A stretch of 64,000 nucleotides of DNA from Phytoseiulus persimilis (Eukaryota > Arthropoda > Arachnida > Mesostigmata > Phytoseiidae): assembly GCA_037576195.1 (NCBI GenBank), contig CM075102.1, positions 5,270,001-5,334,000 of the forward strand, written 5' to 3'. The notes beneath the pieces are model-generated. The model was not told where the DNA came from. It worked only from the letters and a program-made list of their open reading frames with translations, and ran no database searches. Below, piece by piece: positions 22,026 through 34,251 of this stretch. The number at the start of each line of letters is the position of its first letter. The stretch's first letter is position 1. Made by a program: the position numbers and the translations under genes.

Positions 22026-22340
22026 AACAAAACAACATACCAAAGACTCATGGGACATAGTCCCCCGACCCCCGACTGATGACAAACTGATAGTAGTACC
22101 GGCCGGATAGTCGCGGATACATGCACTCGGACACGCAAACAGGACGACATGGGAGTCTTGGACCGACGGTTTTCTCCGTTTCGGTCTGAATACCTAAGCG
22201 TGCCCAACAATCGAGGCGGGGCCTAAACCCCGGGGTTTAGTGGGTAGTGGCATTCCTGCACCAAAACGTCGAGTCCCACACTGTTCTCCGCAAGGAGTCC
22301 GTGCGTTAAAGCATTAACCTTACCCCTCGTAAAAAAAAAA
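22026..22340 (+). other. 3'UTR and poly(A) end of the R1-clade element
   Basis: About 300 bp without coding content, ending in CCCCTCGT and ten or more A residues, then straight into minisatellite. Confidence 0.8.
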
Positions 22341-25300
22341 AGTCTGGAGAGGTGATTCCGGGACCAATCTGACCATTACTTTCAAAATTTGGAGGGGTGA
22401 TTCCGAGACCAATCTGAGCATTACTTTCCAACTCTGGAGAGGTGATCCCGGGACCAATCTGACCATTACTTTCAAACTTTGGAGGGGTGAATCCGAGACC
22501 AATCTGACCATACTCTCCCAAGTCTGGAGAGGTGATTCCGGGACCAATCTGACCATTACTTTCAAACTTTGGAGGGGTGATTCCGGGACCAATCCGAGCA
22601 TTACTTCCCAACTCTGGAGGGGTGATTCCGAGACCAATCTGAGCATTACTTTCAAACTTTGGAGGGGTGATTTCGAGACCAATCTGACCATACTCTCCCA
22701 AGTCTGGAGAGGTGATTCCGGAACCAATCTGACCATTACTTTCAAACTTTGGAGGGGTGATTCCGGGACCAATCTGACCATTATTTTCAAACTTTTGAGG
22801 GGTGATTCCGAGACCAATCTGACCATACTCTCCCAAGTCTGGAGAGGTGATTCCGGGACCAATCTGAGCATTACTTTCCAACTCTGGAGGGGTGATTCCG
22901 GGGCCAATCTGAGCATTACTTCCCAACTCTGGAGGGGTGATTCCGAGACCAATCTGAGCATTACTTTCAAACTTTGGAGGGGTGATTTCGAGACCAATCT
23001 GACCATACTCTCCCAAGTCTGGAGAGGTGATTCCGGGACCAATCTGACCATTACTTTCAAACTTTGGAGGGGTGATTCCGAGACCAATCTGACCATACTC
23101 TCCCAAGTCTGGAGAGGTGATTCCGGGACCAATCTGACCATTACTTTCAAACTTTGGAGGGGTGATTCCGAGACCAATCTGACCATACTCTCCCAAGTCT
23201 GGAGAGGTGATTCCGGGACCAATCTGAGCATTACTCTCCAACTCTGGAGGGGTGATTCCGGGGCCAATCTGAGCATTACTTCCCAACTCTGGAGGGGTGA
23301 TTCCGAGACCAATCTGAGAATTACTTTCCAACTCTGGAGGGGTGATTCCGAGACCAATCTGACCATACTCTCCCAACTCTGGAAGGATGATTCCGAGACC
23401 AATCTGAGCATTACTTCCCAACTCTGGAGGGGTGATTCCGAGACCAATCTGAACATACTCTCCCAACTCTGGAAGGATGATTCCGAGACCAATCTGAGCA
23501 TTACTTCCCAACTCTGGAGGGGTGAATCCGAGACCAATCTGACCATACTCTCCCAAGTCTGGAGAGGTGATTCCGGGACCGGTCTGAGCATTACTTTCCA
23601 ACTCTGGAGGGGTGATTCCGAGACCGATCTGACCATACTCTCCCAAGTCTGTAGAGGTGATGCCGGGACCGGTCTGAGCATTACTTTCCAACTCTGGAGG
23701 GGTGATTCCGAGACCAATCTGACCATACTCTCCCAAGTCTGTAGAGGTGATGCCGGGACCAATCTGAGCATTACTTTCCAACTCTGGAGGGGTGATTCCG
23801 AGACCAATCTGAGCATTACTTCCCAACTCTGGAGGGGTGATTCCGGGACCATTCTGAGCATTACTTCCCAACTCTGGAGGGATGATTCCGAGACCAATCT
23901 GAGCATTACTTCCCAACTCTGGAGGGGTGATTCCGGGACCAATCTGACCATTACTTTCAAACTTTGGAGGGGTGATTCCGAGACCAATCTGAGCATCACT
24001 TTCCAACTCTGGAGAGGTGATTCCGGGACCAATCTGACCATTACTTTCAAACTTTGGAGGGGTGATTCCGGGGCCAATCTATGCATTACTTTCCAACTCT
24101 GGAGGGGTGTTTCCGGGACCATTCTGAGCATCACTTCCCAACTCTGGAGGGGTGATTCCGGGACCAATCTGAGCATTACTTTCCAACTCTGGAGGGGTGA
24201 TTCCGGGACAATTCTGAGCATTACTTCCAAACTCTGGAGGGGTGATTCCGGGACCAATCTTAGCATTACTTTCCAACTCTAGAAGGGTGATTCCGGGGCC
24301 AATCTGAGCATTACTTCCCAACTCTGGAGGGGTGACTCCGGGACCAATCTGAGCATTACTCCCCAACTCTGGAGGGGTGATTCCGGGGCCAATCTGAGCA
24401 TTACTTTCCAACTCTGGAGGGGTGATTCCGGGGCCAATCTGAGCATTACTTTCCAACTCTGGAGGGGTGATTCCGGGGCCAATCTGAGCATTACTTTCCA
24501 ACTCTGGAGGGGTGATTCCGGGGCCAATCTGAGCATTACTTCCCAACACTGGAGGGGTGATTCCGGGGCCAATCTGAGCATTACTCTCCAACTCTGGAGG
24601 GGTGATTCCGAGACCAATCTGAGCATCACTCTCCAACCCTGGAGGGGTGATTCCGAGACCAATCTGAGCATTACTTTCCAACCCTGGAGGGTTGAATCCG
24701 AGACCAATCTGACCATACTCTCCCTAGTCTGGAGAGGTGATTCCGGGACCAATCTGACCATTACTTTCAAACTTTGGAGGGATGATTCCGGGACCAATCT
24801 GAGCGTTACTTTCTAACTCTGGAGGGGTGATTCCGAGACCAATCTGAGCATTACTTCCCAACTCTGAAGGGGTGAGTCCGGGACCAATCTGAGCATTACT
24901 TTCCAACTCTGTAGGGGTGATTCCGAGACCAATCTGAGCATTACTCCCCAACTCTGGAGGGGTGATTCCTAGACCAATCTGAGCATTACTTCCCAACTCT
25001 GGAGGGATGATTCCGAGACCAATCTGAGCATTACTTCCCAACTCTGGAGAGGTGATCCCGGGACCAATCTGAGCATTCCTTTCCAAGTCTGGAGGGGTGA
25101 TTCCGGAACCAATCTGAGCATTACTTTCCGACTCTGGAGGGGTGACTCCGGGACCAATCTGAGCATTACTTCCCAACTCTGGAGGGATGATTCCGAGACC
25201 AATCTGAGCATTACTTCCCAACTCTGGAGGGGTGATCCCGGGACCAATCTGAGCATTCCTTTCCAAGTCTGGAGGGGTGATTCCGGGACCAATCTGAGCA

Positions 25301-25691
25301 TTACTTTCCGACTCTGGAGGGGTGACTCCGGGACCAATCTGAGCATTACTTTCCAACTCTGGAGGGGTGATTCCGAGACCAATCTGAGCATTACTCCCCA
25401 ACTCTGGAGGGGAGATTCCGGGACCAATCTGAGCATTACTTTCTAACTCTGGAGGGGTGATTCCGAGACCAATCTGAGCATTACTTCCCAACTCTGAAGG
25501 GATGATTCCGGGACCAATCTGAGCATTACTTCCCAACTCTGGAGGGCTGATCCCGGGACCAATCTGAGCATTCTTTTCCAACTCTGGAGGGGTGATTCCG
25601 AGACCAATCTGAGCATTACTTCCCAACTCTGGAAGGGTGATTCCGGGACCAATCTTGGCATTACTTTCCAACTCTGGAGGGGTGATTCCGG
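22341..25691. repeat. 45-bp minisatellite, array A2
   Basis: About 74 monomers in perfect 45-bp register over 3.35 kb. At least four monomer variants recur: ..CCATACTCTCCCAAGTCTGG.., ..CCATTACTTTCAAACTTTGG.., ..GCATTACTTTCCAACTCTGG.. and ..GCATTACTTCCCAACTCTGG.. . Near 22441-23220 they follow each other in repeated order, suggesting a higher-order repeat. Because 45 is divisible by three, frames of several hundred codons stay open on both strands (up to 648 codons); I do not regard them as genes. Confidence 0.97.
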
Positions 25692-26010
25692 TGTCACGAA
25701 TCGGATTCGGTGCGCTAGTTTAGGTATCCATGCAGTACGCTGTCGGCGCCTGCATGGTCAGAGATTATCCAAATAAACCCGCGTACAGTGCGGCGGTGAA
25801 CGACTGGCGCAAGAGAGAAGGCCGCACGGCTGCGTCGTGTCGGCACTACACACACATACAGATCATCTACCACCGGCGTGCCACCACGCCGTCGTATGAA
25901 CCGGGGCCTTCTTCCCCGCGTTTCTCTCATCTTTTCCCATCACCGTCTCGCTGCCGCGATCCCTACGCGAAACCGCCTTTTCCTTAGCTGTCCCGCAGTG
26001 ATACGTGATA
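25692..26010. mobile_element. Solo LTR (319 bp) inside the minisatellite
   Basis: It begins TGTCACG and ends CGTGATA (imperfect 7-bp inverted ends) and is flanked by TCCGG at 25687-25691 and 26011-26015. Deleting it with one TCCGG restores a normal monomer. An LTR-type edge and 5-bp target duplication fit Ty3/gypsy or BEL/Pao. No internal genes. A plus-strand AATAAA lies near 25772. Confidence 0.8.
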
Positions 26011-29000
26011 TCCGGGAGCAATCTGAGCATTACTTCCCAACTCTGGAGAGGTGATTCCGGGACCAATCTAACCATTACTTTCAAACTTTGGAGGGGTGAT
26101 TCCGAGACCAATCTGACCATACTCTCCCAAGTCTGGAGAGGTGATTCCGGGACCAATCTGACCATTACTTTCAAACTTTGGAGGGGTGATTCCGAGACCA
26201 ATCTGACCATACTCTCCAACTCTGGAGGTGTGATTCCGAGACCAATCTGAGCATCACTCTCCAACCCTGGAGGGCTGATTCCGAGACCAATCTGAGCATT
26301 ACTATCCAACCCTGGAGGGTTGAATCCGAGACCAATCTGACCATACTCTCCCAAGTCTGGAGAGGTGATTCCGGGACCAATCTGAGCATTACTTTCAAAC
26401 TTTGGAGGGAACTCTGGAGGGGTGATTCCGAACCAATCTGAGCATTACTTTCCAACTCGGAGGGATTGATTCCCGAGACCAATCTGAGCATTAGTTCCCA
26501 ACTCTGGAGGGGTGATTCCAGAACCATCTGAGCATTATTTCTTTCCAAGCCTGGAGGGGTGATTCCGAGACCAATCTGAGCATTACTTTTCCAACTCTGG
26601 AGGGTGATTCCGAGACCAATCTGAGCATCATTTCTTTCCAACTCTGCTGGGGGGTGATTCCGAGACCAATCTGAGCATTACTTTCCAACTCTGGAGGGGT
26701 GATTCCGAGACCAATCTGAGCATTTACTTCCCAACTCTGGAGGGGTGATTCCGAGACCAATCTGAGCATTACTTTCCAACTCTGGAGGGGTGATTCCGAG
26801 ACCAATCTGAGCATTACTTCCTCCAACTCTGGAGGGTGATTCCGAGACCATCTGAGCATTACTTCCAACTCTGGAGGGGTGATTCCGGGACCAATCTGAG
26901 CATTACTTCCAACTCTGGAGGGGTGATTCCGAGACCAATCTGAGCATTACTTTTCCAACTCTGGAGGGGTGATTCCGAGACCAATCTGAGACTCTGGAGG
27001 GGTGATTCCGAGACCAATCTGAGCATTACTTTCCAACTCTGGAGGTGAATTCCGGTCCAATCTGTGATTCTGGAGGGGTGATTCCGGACCAATCTGAGCA
27101 TTACTTTCCAACTCTGGAGGGGTGATTCCGGACCATCTGAGCATTACTTTCCCAACTCTGGAGGGGTGATTCCGAGACCAATCTGACCATTACTTTCCAA
27201 CTCTGGAGGGTGATTCGGGACCAATCTGACCTTACTTTCCAACTCTGGAGGGGTGATTCCGGACCAATCTGAGCATTACTTTTTCCAACTCTGGAGGGGT
27301 GATTCCGGACCAATCTGACCATTACTTCCAACTCTGGAGGGGTGATTCCGAGACCAATCTGACCATTACTTTCCAACTCTGGAGGGGTGATTCCGAGACC
27401 AATCTGAGCATTACTTCCAACTCTGGAGGGGTGATTCCGGGACCAATCTGAGCATTACTTTCCAACTCTGGAGGGGTGATTCCGAGACCAATCTGACCAT
27501 TACTTTCCAACTCTGGAGGGGTGATTCCGAGACCAATCTGACCATTACTTTCCAACTCTGGAGGGGTGATTCCGAGACCAATCTGAGCATACTTTCCACT
27601 CTGGAGGGGTGATTCCGAGACCAATCTGAGCATTACTTCCCAACTCTGGAGGGGTGATTCCGGAGACCAATCTGAGCATTACTTTCCAACTCTGGAGGGG
27701 TGATTCCGAGACCAATCTGAGCATTACTTTCCAACTCTGGAGGGGTGATTCCGAGACCAATCTGAGCATTACTTCCAACTCTGGAGGGGTGATTCCGAGA
27801 CCAATCTGACCATTACTTTCCCAACTCTGGAGGGGTGATTCCGGGACCAATCTGACCATTACTTTCCAACTCTGGAGGGGTGATTCCGAGACCAATCTGA
27901 GCATTACTTCCCAACTCTGGAGGGGTGATTCCGGAGACCAATCTGACCATTACTTTCCCAACTCTGGAGGGGTGATTCCGAGACCAATCTGAGCATTACT
28001 TTCCCAACTCTGGAGGGGTGATTCCGGACCAATCTGACCATTACTTTCCAACTCTGGAGGGGTGATTCCGAGACCAATCTGAGCATTTACTTTCCAACTT
28101 GGAGGGGTGATTCCGAGACCAATCTGACCATTACTTTCCAACTCTGGAGGGGTGATTCCGAGACCAATCTGACCATTACTTTCCAACTCTGGAGGGGTGA
28201 TTCCGGGACCAATCTGACCATTACTTCCCAACTCTGGAGGGGTGATTCCGAGACCAATCTGAGCATTACTTTCCAACTCTGGAGGGGTGATTCCGAGACC
28301 AATCTGAGCATTACTTTTCCAACTCTGGAGGGGTGATTCCGGACCAATCTGAGCATTACTTTCCAACTCTGGAGGGGTGATTCCGGGACCAATCTGAGCA
28401 TTACTTTCCAACTCTGGAGGGGTGATTCCGGGACCAATCTGACCATTACTACTTCCCAACTCTGGAGGGGTGATTCCTAGACCAATCTGACCATACTTTT
28501 CCCAACTCTGGAGGGGTGATTCCGGAGACCAATCTGAGCATTACTTTTTCCAACTCTGGAGGGGTGATTCGAGACCAATCTGAGCATTACTTTCCCACTC
28601 TGGAGGGGTGATTCCGAGACCAATCTGAGCATTACTTTTCCAACTCTGGAGGAGGGGTGATTCCGGACCAATCTGAGCATTACTTTCCCAACTCTGGAGG
28701 GGTGATTCCGGACCAATCTGACCATTACTTCCCAACTCTGGAGGGGTGATTCCGGGACCAATCTGACCATTACTTTCCAACTCTGGAGGGGTGATTCCGA
28801 GACCAATCTGACCATTACTTTTCCAACTCTGGAGGGGTGATTCCGAGACCAATCTGAGCATTACTTCCAACTCTGGAGGGGTGATTCCGAGACCAATCTG
28901 AGCATTACTTTCCAACTCTGGAGGGGTGATTCCGGGACCAATCTGAGCATTACTTTCCAACTCTGGAGGGGTGATTCCGGACCAATCTGAGCATTACTTT

Positions 29001-30975
29001 CCAACTCTGGAGGGGTGATTCCGAGACCAATCTGAGCATTACTTTCCAACTCTGGAGGGGTGATTCCGAGACCAATCTGAGCATTACTTCCAACTCTGGA
29101 GGGGTGATTCCGGACCAATCTGAGCATTACTTTCCAACTCTGGAGGGGTGATTCCGAGACCAATCTGAGCATTACTTTCCAAACTCTGGAGGGGTGATTC
29201 CGAGACCAATCTGAGCATTACTTTCCAACTCTGGAGGGGTGATTCCGGGACCAATCTGAGCATTACTTTCCAACTCTGGAGGGGTGATTCCGGAGACCAA
29301 TCTGAGCATTACTTTCCAACTCTGGAGGGGTGATTCCGGGACCAATCTGAGCATTACTTTCCAACTCTGGAGGGGTGATTCCGAGACCAATCTGAGCATT
29401 ACTTTCCAACTCTGGAGGGGTGATTCCGAGACCAATCTGAGCATTACTTTCCAACTCTGGAGGGGTGATTCCGAGACCAATCTGAGCATTACTTTCCAAC
29501 TCTGGAGGGGTGATTCCGAGACCAATCTGAGCATTACTTCCAACTCTGGAGGGGTGATTCCGAGACCAATCTGAGCATTACTTTCCAACTCTGGAGGGGT
29601 GATTCCGGGACCAATCTGAGCATTACTTTCCAACTCTGGAGGGGTGATTCCGAGACCAATCTGAGCATTACTTCCCAACTCTGGAGGGGTGATTCCCGGA
29701 CCAATCTGAGCATTACTTCCCAACTCTGGAGGGGTGATTCCGGGACCAATCTGAGCATTACTTTCCAACTCTGGAGGGGTGATTCCGGACCAATCTGAGC
29801 ATTACTTCCCAACTCTGGAGGGGTGATTCCGAGACCAATCTGAGCATTACTTCCCAACTCTGGAGGGGTGATTCCGGGACCAATCTGAGCATTACTTTCC
29901 AACTCTGGAGGGGTGATTCCGAGACCAATCTGAGCATTACTTTCCAACTCTGGAGGGGTGATTCCGAGACCAATCTGACCATTACTTTCCAACTCTGGAG
30001 GGGTGATTCCGACCAATCTGAGCATTACTTCCCAACTCTGGAGGGGTGATTCCGAGACCAATCTGACCATTACTTTTCCAACTCTGGAGGGGTGATTCCG
30101 GACCAATCTGAGCATTACTTTCCCAACTCTGGAGGGGTGATTCCGGGACCAATCTGAGCATTACTTTCCAACTCTGGAGGGTGATTCCGGGACAATCTGA
30201 GCATTACTTCCAACTCTGGAGGGGTGATTCCGGACCAATCTGACCATTACTTTCCAACTCTGGAGGGGTGATTCCGAGACCAATCTGAGCATTACTTTCC
30301 AACTCTGGAGGGGATTCCGAGACCAATCTGAGCATTACTTTCCAACTCTGGAGGGTGATTCCCGGAACCAATCTGAGCATTACTTTCCCAACTCTGGAGG
30401 GGTGATTCCGGACCAATCTGAGCATTACTTTCCAACTCTGGAGGGGTGATTTCGGACCAATCTGACCATGAGCATTACTTTCCAACTCTGGAGGGTGATT
30501 CCGGACCAATCTGAGCATTACTTTCCAACTCTGGAGGGGGTGATTCCGGGACCAATCTGAGCATACTTTCCAACTCTGGAGGGGTGATTCCGAGACAATC
30601 TGAGCATTACTTTCCAACTCTGGAGGGGTGATTCCCGGACCATCTGAGCATTACTTTCCAACTCTGGAGGGGTGATTCCGGACCAATCTGAGCATTACTA
30701 CTTCCCAACTCTGGAGGGGTGATTCCGAGACCAATCTGAGCATTACTTTCCAACTCTGGAGGGGTGATTCCGGACCAATCTGAGCATTACTTTCCAACTC
30801 TGGAGGGGTGATTCCGGACCAATCTGAGCATTACTTTCCAACTCTGGAGGGGTGATTCCGAGACCAATCTCTCTGGATGGGGTGATTCCGGGGCCAATCT
30901 GAGCATTACTTTCCGACTCTGGAGGGGTGACTCCGAGACCAATCTGACCATACTCTCCTAAGTCTGGAGAGGTCT
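26011..30975. repeat. 45-bp minisatellite, array A3 (indel-rich)
   Basis: About 110 monomers in the same orientation as A2. From about 26390 onward the monomers are more uniform in sequence, yet full of one- to three-base length changes, mostly in short homopolymers (CTTCC, CTTTCC, CTTTTCC; GGAGGG, GGAGGGG). This pattern contrasts sharply with A2 and suggests uncorrected long-read consensus errors. Confidence 0.95.
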
Positions 30976-31333
30976 TCCCATTCGTGAGTTTTACGATGCA
31001 TGTTCTCTTCCGACCATCGGATCTCTGCCCGCTATAAAAATATTGCACCCGGGCCATCCCCACTTCCAGCGATCTACTCTTGATTGGGCTTGTCGCCAAG
31101 TTCGATCGTAGTTGCATGAAACACTCCCGCCTGTACCGTTTCCAAAACGCCGACATGATGTCGTTCTGATGCACCCATCTTGCGGTCAAGATTGTTGGAT
31201 TCATAAATTCCGCGGATTCTAGAGTTCCCCCGTACTCCGGCAGCGCCGGTTTCGTTTGTTCTCCATGCAACAGATTCGACGGCATCAGTGACAGGATCTC
31301 ATTCGTTACTTCGGGCTCTCTATCGCGACACTG
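30973..31333 (-). pseudogene. BEL/Pao-like pol C-terminal fragment, unit 1
   Basis: The minus strand reads LMPSNLLHGEQ, then a region with WVHQND..AFWKRYRRE and MARVQYFYSG..., ending VKLTNGKT at the minisatellite edge. The layout matches the end of BEL/Pao integrase, where a PLTPNHLL-type block is followed by an FW+RW block and a small barrel domain. Only the C-terminal part is present; it is cut by the minisatellite at about 30973. Confidence 0.5.
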
Positions 31334-31407
31334 CTATGCTATAACTTCGTAGAAAGAGACAAGACATGGAACAAATTTCAAACGTAATAAAATCCGTAGA
31401 GTTAGAT

Positions 31408-32103
31408 TGACCTCGGAATCACCCCTCCAGAGTTGGAAAGTAATGGTCAGATTGGTCTCGGAATCACCCCTCCAGAGTTGGAAAGTAATGCTCAGATTGG
31501 CCTCGGAATCACCCCTCCAGAGTTGGACAGTAATGCTCAGATTGGCATCGGAATCACCCCTCCGGACTTGGAAAGTAATGGTCAGATTGGTCTCTGAATA
31601 ACCCCTCCAGACCTGGAAAGTAATGCTCAGATTGGCCTCGGAATCACCCCTCCAGAGTTGGACAGTAATGGTCAGATTGATCTCGGAATCACCCCTCCAG
31701 AGTTGGAAAGTAATGCTCAGATTGGCCTCGGAATCACCCCTCCAGAGTTGGACAGTAATGCTCAGATTGGCATCGGAATCACCCCTCCAGACTTGGAAAG
31801 TAATGGTCAGATTGGTTCCGGAATCACCCCTCCAGACTTGGAAAGTAATGCTCGGATTGGCCTCGGAATCACCCCTCCAGACTTGGAAAGTAATGCTCAG
31901 ATTGGCCTCGGAATCACCCCTCCAGACTTGGACTGTAATGGTCAGATTGATCTCGGAATCACCCCTCCAGACTTTGAGAGTGATGCTCAGATTGGCCTCG
32001 GAATCACCCCTCCAGAGTTGGACAGTAATGGTCAGATTGATCTCGGAATCACCCCTCCAGAGTTGGAAAGTAATGGTCAGATTGATCTCGGAATCACCTC
32101 CAT
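31408..32103. repeat. 45-bp minisatellite, array A4 (inverted)
   Basis: About 15 monomers in the opposite orientation to A1-A3, for example GGAATCACCCCTCCAGAGTTGG. GCC and GAT variants replace the usual GGT before CTCGGAATC. Open frames on both strands again follow from the 45-bp period. Confidence 0.95.
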
Positions 32104-32292
32104 AGACCCCCAGAAATATGGTCAGATCGACCCCGGCATCACCTCTTCGGGGCCCCAAAAGTATTGTCAGATCGACACTCTCTGCCCCCCTGGCACCCAG
32201 CGACACCTCGCGACACACCGCGACACACTCGGCACCCTCGACACCCCGCGACACCCTTGGCACCCTCGGCACCCTGGTGTGTCGCGACACAC
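32104..32292. repeat. GC-rich CACC/GACAC simple repeat with palindrome
   Basis: Degenerate CGACACCC/GGCACCC repeats end in a perfect 16-bp palindrome, GTGTGTCGCGACACAC, at 32277-32292. The same array and palindrome follow array A5 in unit 2. Confidence 0.8.
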
Positions 32293-32741
32293 AGTTTGAC
32301 GACCTCTGAGCTAATCCTTGATTCTATTCTCTCCGTGATTCACGGAGGAATCATAGAACGATTCTTCCATATGGTATCGCGAAGGACGTCACGATATCAT
32401 TTCTCCACAGACCTTCTGGAGACGCTACCACACGCAGAGGATCGATTCAATTCAACCCACCGGGCTCAACACTTCAGTCAACTGGGACCTGATTCCGGGG
32501 CTTTCCGGAGGAACTTCTCACTAGTTTCTGTTTTTGCATCGCCGCGACCGACTAGGGAGCGATAACTGTATCGCGAGATCCGTGGAATCGTTTCAGGGAT
32601 TCAAATCTATGTTCACCGCCGCCGAAAAGTTGGGGGAGAGGGCGATCGTATGACAGAGGACAGCGCAAAGTTCGCAGCTGTTCGGAGCTAGATTTGGAAT
32701 TCTTCTGAGCCTTGGCCGTATCGAGATCAGATATTCTAAAT
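32293..32741. other. Shared flank block, unit 1
   Basis: Part of it (32318-32498) recurs at 600-786 and 33836-34014. A plus-strand frame (MVSRRTSRYH...) is open in two copies but shifted in others; no gene called. Confidence 0.5.
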
Positions 32742-32860
32742 CAGGGGTGGGCAAAGTGCGGCCCGCGAGTGGACCACTGTGTTCGGGCAGGGCCCTACTC
32801 AACAAGCGCTTGAAAACGCCGAATCGCTTCCATGGAAAAGAGATTTGACATTTCCTACGA
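32742..32860. mobile_element. Truncated hAT element, unit 1
   Basis: It starts CAGGGGTGGGCAAAGTGCGGCCCGC preceded by TTCTAAAT, exactly like the complete copy at 34252, and stops at the unit 1/unit 2 junction. The tandem-duplication breakpoint therefore lies inside a hAT element. Confidence 0.9.
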
Positions 32861-33115
32861 TGATTGGGCTTGTCGCCAAGTTCGATCGTAGTTGCATGAA
32901 ACACTCCCGCCTGTACCGTTTCCAAAACGCCGACATGATGTCGTTCTGATGCACCCATCTTGCGGTCAAGATTGTTGGATTCATAAATTCCGCGGATTCT
33001 AGAGCTCCCCCGTACTCCGGCAGCGCCGGTTTCGTTTGTTCTCCATGCAACAGATTCGACGGCATCAGTGACAGGATCTCATTCGTTACTTCGGGCTCTC
33101 TATCGCGACACTGCT
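32855..33115 (-). pseudogene. BEL/Pao-like pol C-terminal fragment, unit 2
   Basis: Same peptide as unit 1 (LMPSNLLHGEQ ... FWKRYRRE), cut earlier by the duplication junction, so the last barrel segment is missing. Confidence 0.5.
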
Positions 33116-33187
33116 ATGCTATAACTTCGTAGAAAGAGACAAGACATGGAACAAATTTCAAAAGTAATAAAAATCCGTAGAGTTAGA

Positions 33188-33612
33188 TTGACCTCGGAAT
33201 CACCCCTGCAGAGTTGGAAAGTAATGGTCAGATTGGTCTCAGAATCACCCCTCCAGAGTTGGAAAGTAATGCTCAGATTGGCCTCGGAATCACCCCTCCA
33301 GAGTTGGACAGTAATGCTCAGATTGGCATCGGAATCACCCCTCCAGACTTGGAAAGTAATGGTCAGATTGGTCTCGGAATCACCCCTCCAGACTTGGAAA
33401 GTAATGCTCAGATTGGCCTCGGAATCACCCCTCCAGACTTGGAAAGTAATGCTCAGATTGGCCTCGGAATCACCCCTCCAGACTTGGACTGTAATGGTCA
33501 GATTGATCTCGGAATCACCCCTCCAGACTTTGAGAGTGATGCTCAGATTGGCCTCGGAATCACCCCTCCAGAGTTGGAAAGTAATGGTCAGATTGATCTC
33601 GGAATCACCTCC
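33188..33612. repeat. 45-bp minisatellite, array A5 (inverted)
   Basis: About 9-10 monomers in the A4 orientation. Confidence 0.95.
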
Positions 33613-34251
33613 ATAGACCCCCAGAAATATGGTCAGATCGACCCCGGAATCACCTCTTCGGGGCCCCAAAAGTATTGTCAGATCGACACTCTCTGCCCCC
33701 CTGGCACCCAGCGACACCTCGCGACACACCGCGACACACTCGGCACCCTCGACACCCCGCGACACCCTTGGCACCCTCGGCACCCTGGTGTGTCGCGACA
33801 CACAGTTTGACGACCTCTGAGCTAATCCTTGATTCTATTCTCTCCGTGATTCACGAAGGAATCATAGAACGATTCTACATATGGTATCGCGAAGGACGTC
33901 ACGATATCATTTCTCCACAGACCTTCTGGAGACGCTACCACACGCAGAGGATCGATTCAATTCAACCCACCGGGCTCAACACTTCAGTCAACTGGGACCT
34001 GATCCCGGGGCTTTCCGAAGGAACTTCTCACTAGTTTCTGTTTTTGCATCGCCGCGACCGATTAGGGAGCGATAACTGTATCGCGAGATCCGTGGAATCG
34101 TTTCAGGGATTCAAATCTATGTTCACCGCCGCCGAAAAGTTGGGGGAGAGGGCGATCGTATGACAGAGGACAGCGCAAAGTTTGCAGCTGTTCGGAGCTA
34201 GATTTGGAATTCTTCTGAGCCTTGGCCGTATCGAGATCAGATATTCTAAAT
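33613..34251. other. Unit 2 simple repeat and shared flank
   Basis: Repeats 32104-32741 closely: the GC-rich CACC array, the palindrome and the block shared with 600-786. No gene called. Confidence 0.6.

Larger units (their letters stand above)
17688..22340 (+). mobile_element. R1-clade retrotransposon inserted in the 45-bp minisatellite
   Basis: A 5'-truncated element with gag-like ORF1, ORF2 (APE endonuclease, RT, C-terminal finger), a 3'UTR and an A-run at 22331-22340. It is flanked by AGTCTGGAGAGGTG on both sides (17674-17687 and 22341-22354), a 14-bp target duplication within one minisatellite monomer. R1 of arthropod 28S rDNA also makes 14-bp duplications (established). Several nonsense codons and frameshifts show this copy is inactive. 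Confidence 0.93.
31078..32860. repeat. Tandem duplication, unit 1
   Basis: It starts TTGATTGGGCTTGTCGCC and ends within a hAT element (...CATTTCCTACGA). It carries the pol fragment, inverted minisatellite A4, a GC-rich simple repeat and the 600-786-type block. Unit 2 (32861-34372) follows directly with the same order and about 99% identity by eye. Confidence 0.9.

Noticed and set aside
22306-24266. Minus-strand ORFs of 566 and 648 codons and a plus-strand ORF of 495 codons
   Set aside because: They lie wholly in 45-bp tandem repeats. The period keeps every stop-free frame open on both strands, so length is not evidence of coding.
22341-30975. CRISPR-like regular repeat array
   Set aside because: No unique spacers; repeat units are directly adjacent, and the context is eukaryotic retrotransposons.
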